Assembly: GCA_030704615.1 (NCBI GenBank)
Contig: CM060732.1
Location: 16,060,001-16,124,000 of the forward strand
Origin: Takakia lepidozioides
Lineage: Eukaryota > Streptophyta > Takakiopsida > Takakiales > Takakiaceae
Direction: 5' to 3'
Length of the DNA stretch: 64,000 nt
Under the pieces are notes generated by a model. That model was not told the DNA's origin. It was given only the letters and a program-made list of their open reading frames with translations, and searched no databases. A program made the translations under genes and the position numbers. Shown in pieces: positions 58,890 to 64,000 of this stretch. Positions within the stretch are counted from its first letter, which is position 1; every line of letters begins with the position of its first letter.

Positions 58890-61140
58890 CTAAGTCATGA
58901 CGGTACACATTTTCATCCATGCGATGAACGTTTTCATCACTGGTTCTTGACCTAAAAGATCGCGGGTTGAGAAAAACGAAGAGGAAGATGACGGATGGCT
59001 CGTAGCGGCTGTTGCAAGCAGTGGTGTCGGCAGGGCAGCCTGTGTTAGGAGGTTGTACCTGCGCGGTGGGATCTTGCTTGGCTTAGGAAGCGGCATTAAG
59101 ACGCCTCTGCTTGGTATTCTGTGTAGAAAGAAGCGGTGTCGCCTCTCTCGTAGTGATGATCAATTCCAAGAGATAGAAGCATGTAAGGAAAGCGGCGCAC
59201 CACCACTGCCGCCAGTGCCTTGAAGATGATAGTTATGGGCAGATGAGCAAGCAAGGAAAAGGCCAGCTGCTGAAAGCACAGGGAAGAGAGTCTGGGCACA
59301 ATCAATGGGGGGGGAGGTAAAGCATGTGGAGTTCTGGCTGTATGGTATCTCAGGTTCTCTGTCATTAAGCTTCTAGCTGCTTTGTGTCTCCTTGTTATAG
59401 GACCAGGCCAATTCGAGAGGAAGAATTGCATAGCGTAATCTGGTTGTCAGGCCACAGGATGGTCCAAGTGAATTAGGGGAGCCATCATGGCGTCATAAGG
59501 TCTGGAATCAAGACAAAGAGAAAGGGTTGAAGTGGTTGCTGACGGGCGATGGCAAGGTGCCACCTTGACAGGCAGACCCGCCGCTTCACTAGTGGATAAA
59601 AACAGATAAGTCGATGAACAGAGGCTTCTTTTTGGGAGGACTTAGAAATTGCTTTGGTAGATTTAGGACTGCCATCTTGGCAGAAGAGAAAAGGTAGAGA
59701 CATGTGACAAGAAAAAGTTTTTGAAATGGGAATGGAGACTCTGGACTTCAGACCAGAACGTGGAAAGGATGGATGCACCTGATGTTGTGATGACAGTGAG
59801 AGAAATAAGTGAAGAGAGAGAGAAAGAGAGAGCCTGTTCGTCACTGAATTCAGAATGGTCACTGTTGTCTTCATTCTTGCATTTTGATTCAGTGTCATAA
59901 ACCTGGACACCATGTTGCCGTGTGTAGTAATAACCTGGAACCAATGTAGATCTGGCTTGTTTGTTTGGAGAGATCAATGATGGTTAGCTGGAGTTGCAAA
60001 AAAAAACATGGAAAGGATAAGGTGATTTCACTATGGGATCAGGATCTGAACAAGCGTTCCACAGTTGAAGGGAAAAGAGGGATGTTGGGGTATTTGGGTT
60101 GAAGTCTGACAAAAGAGATTGAGAGCTGTTTGAGCGATGGGTCATTGGAAAAAGGGACAAGAGAGAGAGAAAGAGAGAGAGACTGATGGATGGGATGGTT
60201 GTGTCTTGAGAGACCGAGGATGACTTCAAGGCTGGCCGCACTGGATGCCTAGCAGCGTGTGCATTCACATTACATGACAGATCTGCTGTTGTGAAATAGT
60301 GGGGAACCTGGGGACATAGACAGAGATAGTGAAACAGACAAAAAGGGAAAAGAAAGAGAGAGAGTGAAAAATGGGATTTGGGTAAGGAGAGAGCTGCAAT
60401 TCAAAAGGGCTGTTGGGGGGGGGGTTTGGCCAATTTGGGGAGATGAGATGAAGAAAACCTGAAAGAAACCAGTGCCCCTGCAGACCATGAAGATCTGAGC
60501 TGCCTCCTCCTAAATCTGTGTCACCACTACAAAAAAGGGATTTCCGACCTGTCACTGCTCAAGTGGGCTTCACATAAAGGATCGTGTTTACCGCTGCCAT
60601 TGGGCTGATTTGCATCACTGAATACATCGCACCAGCATAGCTGGTGCTGTACCTGCTGATAGGGGATGTTGTGTAAAAGGTAGAACCAAGAGTGAACAAC
60701 AAATTGACTCCCCATCCATGTCTTCCCTTCCGCTGCGGCGTGGATGAGGATTGCTTGAACTCTGATCACGGAGGAGCTGAGGGAAACCCACAGCCAAGTA
60801 ACGACAGTTGGACAGATTAGAAAGAACGCTTCTTTCCTCTTGCTCCGCAATCAATGGAGGGGAGCACAATTAGAATTATACAGAAGGGGATTCACGCCCC
60901 TTCTTTTCACACTACATATCCACTTAGGTCACCTACAAACCATTTTCTGCTACCCCACAACCGCCTGCCAAAATAATTGCCCCATAAACTGTGCGACTTC
61001 GCCCCATCATCCATGAGAGCTTCTACCTCAATACCGCTCCCAACCTACACGCCCCCCACTCGCTAGACTGTTTGTCACCCCCATATCTCATCCAAGCGCC
61101 GCTCAACCTATAACTGCCCAAACAACGGATCCACAACAAC
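58890..61140. other. No recognisable gene; GA/CT-rich sequence
   Basis: Several GAGAGA-rich stretches (about 59800-59830, 60160-60180, 60340-60365) and a G-run at 60415-60424. Minus-strand open frames at 59096-60869 have no family signature. This lies inside the gap between the two integrase parts. Confidence 0.4.
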
Positions 61141-61149
61141 CTGACACAA

Positions 61150-62945
61150 CCCAGTTAGTACAAACCCTACTGGAACCCCACTATGAGCTTCAAGAAATAC
61201 AAGGTATCGTTAAGAAAATGCGAGTGGACCAATATGGAGCCTCGTGCGCTGATACTATGTACCTGTGTAAATGGAAATGTGACCCCGACAAGAAAGCCAC
61301 TTGGGGACATAATGACACCCTCTTTAATCGTCTATCAATACAACAATTGCAACACAATATCCAAATGATAGCTGATTATTACCGCAAAACCAACATTAAC
61401 TATTTGGCGCATATTCATAATCAGCATATTACGGAACTGCAAACTTATGACAAACGTTTCATTAGCCCACCACGAAATGTGTCCAACCTACATATTTCTC
61501 AAGACGAGTGCAACCCAGACATCGATATTCTCTGCACCCACCCAAAGATCCAGACCCACGCTGGTCTTGCCTACATATATAGACCACTAGGCTGCTACAT
61601 TGGAAGCATATCGCTTGCTAGATTGAACTGGCTATGGAATATGTCCAATTTAAACCCCTACCTAGCTTGCAACCCCAGATCCCGACAACATTTGAGACAA
61701 ACATTTCCACACTCCTCCAACGCTATGCTCAAGATTTGCCCCCCAAGTGTCCAACCACAACCAACAAGCTCTCTCTCGCACGTTCTCACTCAACCTTACC
61801 CATGGCCCTTCTAGACTTTCTTACAACATAACTTAAACTCACTCACTCATACTACTCTAACCCTCTCACATGCCCCATGGGGATGAAGAGTTACTCCAGC
61901 TTGTATAACGCAGACCAGTGTTTCGGCCCTCTAGGCTTGGCCAGATCTCATCACTAGCAAGGTAGAGGATTTGCGCACCCCCCGGACTCTAGTACAGCTA
62001 CCGAAGCAATCCATTGGGCAAGAATAGATGCCCATATATCCACATAAGCTTTTACCGTATTGTACATCCCGCACAATAATCACAATAACACTGATCACCC
62101 TATATTGGCTAGCCCCCCCGGAATGTTCACATTTGCTATATTTGACCCACATACGATCATCTATGAATCAACCCACCATTACCAAAGTATATGAAATATC
62201 CAGAGCCATCCCTAACTAAACTAGTTTACGTACACCATTCAGGCAGCCCACAAATACCATGTATTTTTTTTCATAATTAAAATAAATATTAAACCAGTTG
62301 TTTGGCACTACTGCCATAGTCTATGAACCGCAACAAGTGCCCCACATCTACCCTCGCATCAACCAAGACAAACCATGGAATATGGCCACCCCACGACCAC
62401 GTTGGTCAGCAGAACAACAACACCCATTTAGACAAATGCCGGACTTTACAAACTTCGCCCCTTTAAAATTCCCTCCCCACCAATGTGTATATACAGATGG
62501 CTCCCTAAAAGATGCACATGCAAGGTATGGTATATACTCTCCCAATAACAACTCAAGAACATACATGCTGTCTCATTACCCGTGATACCTATATGGGATT
62601 TGACTTTGTGGAGATGAATTTGTATTGGGGATGAGTGTACAATATCTATGATGGCCTTAATGAGGTGAAGGTCAGGGTGATGAATTTGGGAGGAGGGATT
62701 AAGGTTTTGGTTAGAGAGGAGATACAAAGAGACTAAGCTATCCGTAAAGAGGTAGTAGCTGGTCGAACCAAGATGACATGGTAGTGCTTTCAAGGCATCA
62801 TGTATAGCCATGAGTTCTGCACGTAAAATATTTTGACGACTGTCAACCAGAATGGATACGTGTGTGCCAGGTGAATAGGGTCAGTCGTGGGGTAAGTAGT
62901 AGGTTGGATGGTTCCAAATTGGGCAAGTTCATTTCTATCTTGAGG
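61150..62945. mobile_element. Scrambled LINE remnant with split RNase H domain
   Basis: Plus strand 61200-61830 holds degenerate LINE C-terminal sequence (RLNWLWNMSNLNPYL). Plus 62298-62577 ends with CVYTDGSLKDAHARYGIYSP, the N-terminal beta-strand and first catalytic Asp of RNase H. The rest of the domain lies on the minus strand: 62845-62577 encodes ILRAELMAIHDALKAL, YLFTDSLVSLYLL and HLHKVKSHIGITGNETA, preceded (62936-62850, minus) by NELAQFGTIQPTTYPTTDPI, which belongs after it. So the domain is both inverted and out of order. Confidence 0.75.
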
Positions 62946-63688
62946 TTACAAGGCTACAAAGATTTCAAACCTTAGATATGATAGAATTGAACCATGACAA
63001 ATAGTTGTTGTTGAATAGATGTCTTCTATCTCTCTCTTTCTCTCATCGTTCTAATCAAATCTGCCATTCGAAAACTGCAATGGACTTACATCCACAGTGC
63101 TCTTGCTGCAATGAGTATTACAGAAAAGATTCCAACTTACACACTATCTGCTACTCTTTGTAGCCACGGTGATGAAATTGTAATTCAAGAATGTTGTCAA
63201 AAGTGTCCAATCTACTATTTGGAAAGAGGAGGGATGAGCAAACATCACAAAACTCTATGTTCCAGCATATATCAGTGTTTTGGTGAGGCTGTAGTTAAGC
63301 AACTGCATACCTGAAGATTATGGATCCTATAAAAGCTGAGAGACGCAAAAGATGGACATATTGTTTAACTTATTTAATCCAACCCTCTAGGATGAAAGAA
63401 AGCCCATGCAATGTGTGGACATGATCCATTAAAGGGGAAAACAACCTGAGTCTGTAAAATGTTTAGCCTTTTATAGGTCGGCCCTTTGTGAATAGGTAAG
63501 GCATTACTCTCATACATGGGAGATCTCTCCTAGTCCTCATGAATAGTGTCTTTACTGGTAGGACGCTCTTTCTAAGAGCCAGACCAGAAATGACAGGAAA
63601 CTATATACTAATACCTAGTTAGCAGGACTGCCTGCCACCTTCTGTCCACATACATGAATAACCTGCTTTTCCTTTTATGTTATTGCAG

Positions 63689-64000
63689 CCTACGACAAGC
63701 TTTGCATGTTTGGAATATGAGTGCATGCAGGGATTGATGGGGCTTCACACTTTGTGGTGTATGCCAAAGTGGCCCGCGACAAAACTGCAGGGACAATTTT
63801 CTCAGGTACATAGTTAAGACTCTATGTACTTTTGCACATCTTTTTTGCCCAAGTGAACTAGCTGTAGTTTCCAAATGACAGTGTACCACTAACGAGCATA
63901 TTTGTGGACAACTTACAGGGAGGCAGTCTCCAAGTACAATGTACCTTTGAGGATTCGATCAGATTTCGCATCAGAACACAACTTGATCAAAGAGCATATT
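63689..64000 (+). pseudogene. rve-type integrase catalytic exons, partial, run off the window
   Basis: 63689-63805 encodes YDKLCMFGI, stop (TGA 63718-63720, Trp expected), VHAGIDGASHFVVYAKVARD, KTAGTIFS, with the first catalytic Asp in GIDG. About 63913-64000 encodes YREAVSKYNVPLRIRSDFAS and EHNLIKEHI, the second-Asp region (RSD). These follow in sequence from the LWHI end of 58344-58739. The domain continues past the window edge. A GTACAT donor follows 63805, but the exact acceptor is unclear. Confidence 0.72.

Noticed and set aside
60527-60869. Coding gene on the minus strand
   Set aside because: A 107-codon frame without family resemblance in an otherwise repeat-like, GA-rich region; not enough support.

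Overview
This is a repeat-rich nuclear window from a plant. Most likely it is a seed-free plant (fern, lycophyte or bryophyte), but the species cannot be fixed from the sequence. Evidence: GT-AG introns throughout, plant-type pentatricopeptide (PPR) remnants, a PIF-type phytochrome-interacting fragment, a calmodulin-like EF-hand gene, a plant NYN-domain protein remnant, and many kinds of transposon. Nearly every host gene is a fragment or broken copy.

Left half (about 1.9-31.4 kb): a nested nest of one family of large Mutator-like (MULE-like) DNA transposons. Each element has two divergently oriented genes. ORF2 is a DDE-type transposase with a Cys/His-rich N-terminal module and a C-terminal SWIM zinc finger. 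ORF1 joins a ParB/Srx-like domain (motif VWDGNHR) to a beta-class N6/N4 DNA methyltransferase-like domain, with motif order IV then I and the unusual tetrad DIPD in place of DPPY. Element Y (at least 2.5-27.0 kb) is old and full of stops and frameshifts. Element X (12086-24683) sits inside the Y transposase gene. It is flanked by a perfect 9-bp target-site duplication (GATGGCAAG at 12077-12085 and 24684-24692), and removing X plus one copy of the duplication restores the Y reading frame exactly. Both X genes look intact: ORF1 is 8 exons and 972 aa, ORF2 is 2 exons and about 1280 aa. Element Z (about 27.1-31.4 kb) is a deleted relative, and a scrap of a fourth copy lies at 1.9-2.5 kb.

In X and Y the two divergent genes are separated by a long array of palindromic repeats. 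Y has 25 plus about 14 copies of a palindrome around GCGG(Y)(R)CCGC at strict 53-bp spacing, within a tandem duplication. X has 22 copies of a roughly 116-bp unit carrying a hairpin with a GCAA loop. Z carries a third motif built on GGCGCC. A ParB-like protein, a methylase-like domain and palindrome arrays travelling in a eukaryotic transposon is the notable system here.

Middle (31.4-49 kb): the 5' end and broken gag of a Ty3/gypsy-like LTR element, a reversed integrase scrap, a broken NYN-domain protein gene, PPR remnants, a TGCGAC/GTCGCA-rich repeat, an LTR/primer-binding-site remnant, a frameshifted calmodulin-like gene and a well-delimited 823-bp non-autonomous hAT element (47736-48558, 8-bp duplication).

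Right (49-64 kb): a PIF fragment lacking its bHLH domain; a decayed minus-strand gene ending in a HECT ubiquitin-ligase domain; one isolated exon of a PLP-homeostasis (YggS/PROSC) gene; a plus-strand rve-type integrase gene split across about 5 kb and running off the window; and a scrambled LINE RNase H region between the integrase parts. The HECT and integrase genes diverge from each other and may be a second two-gene element.
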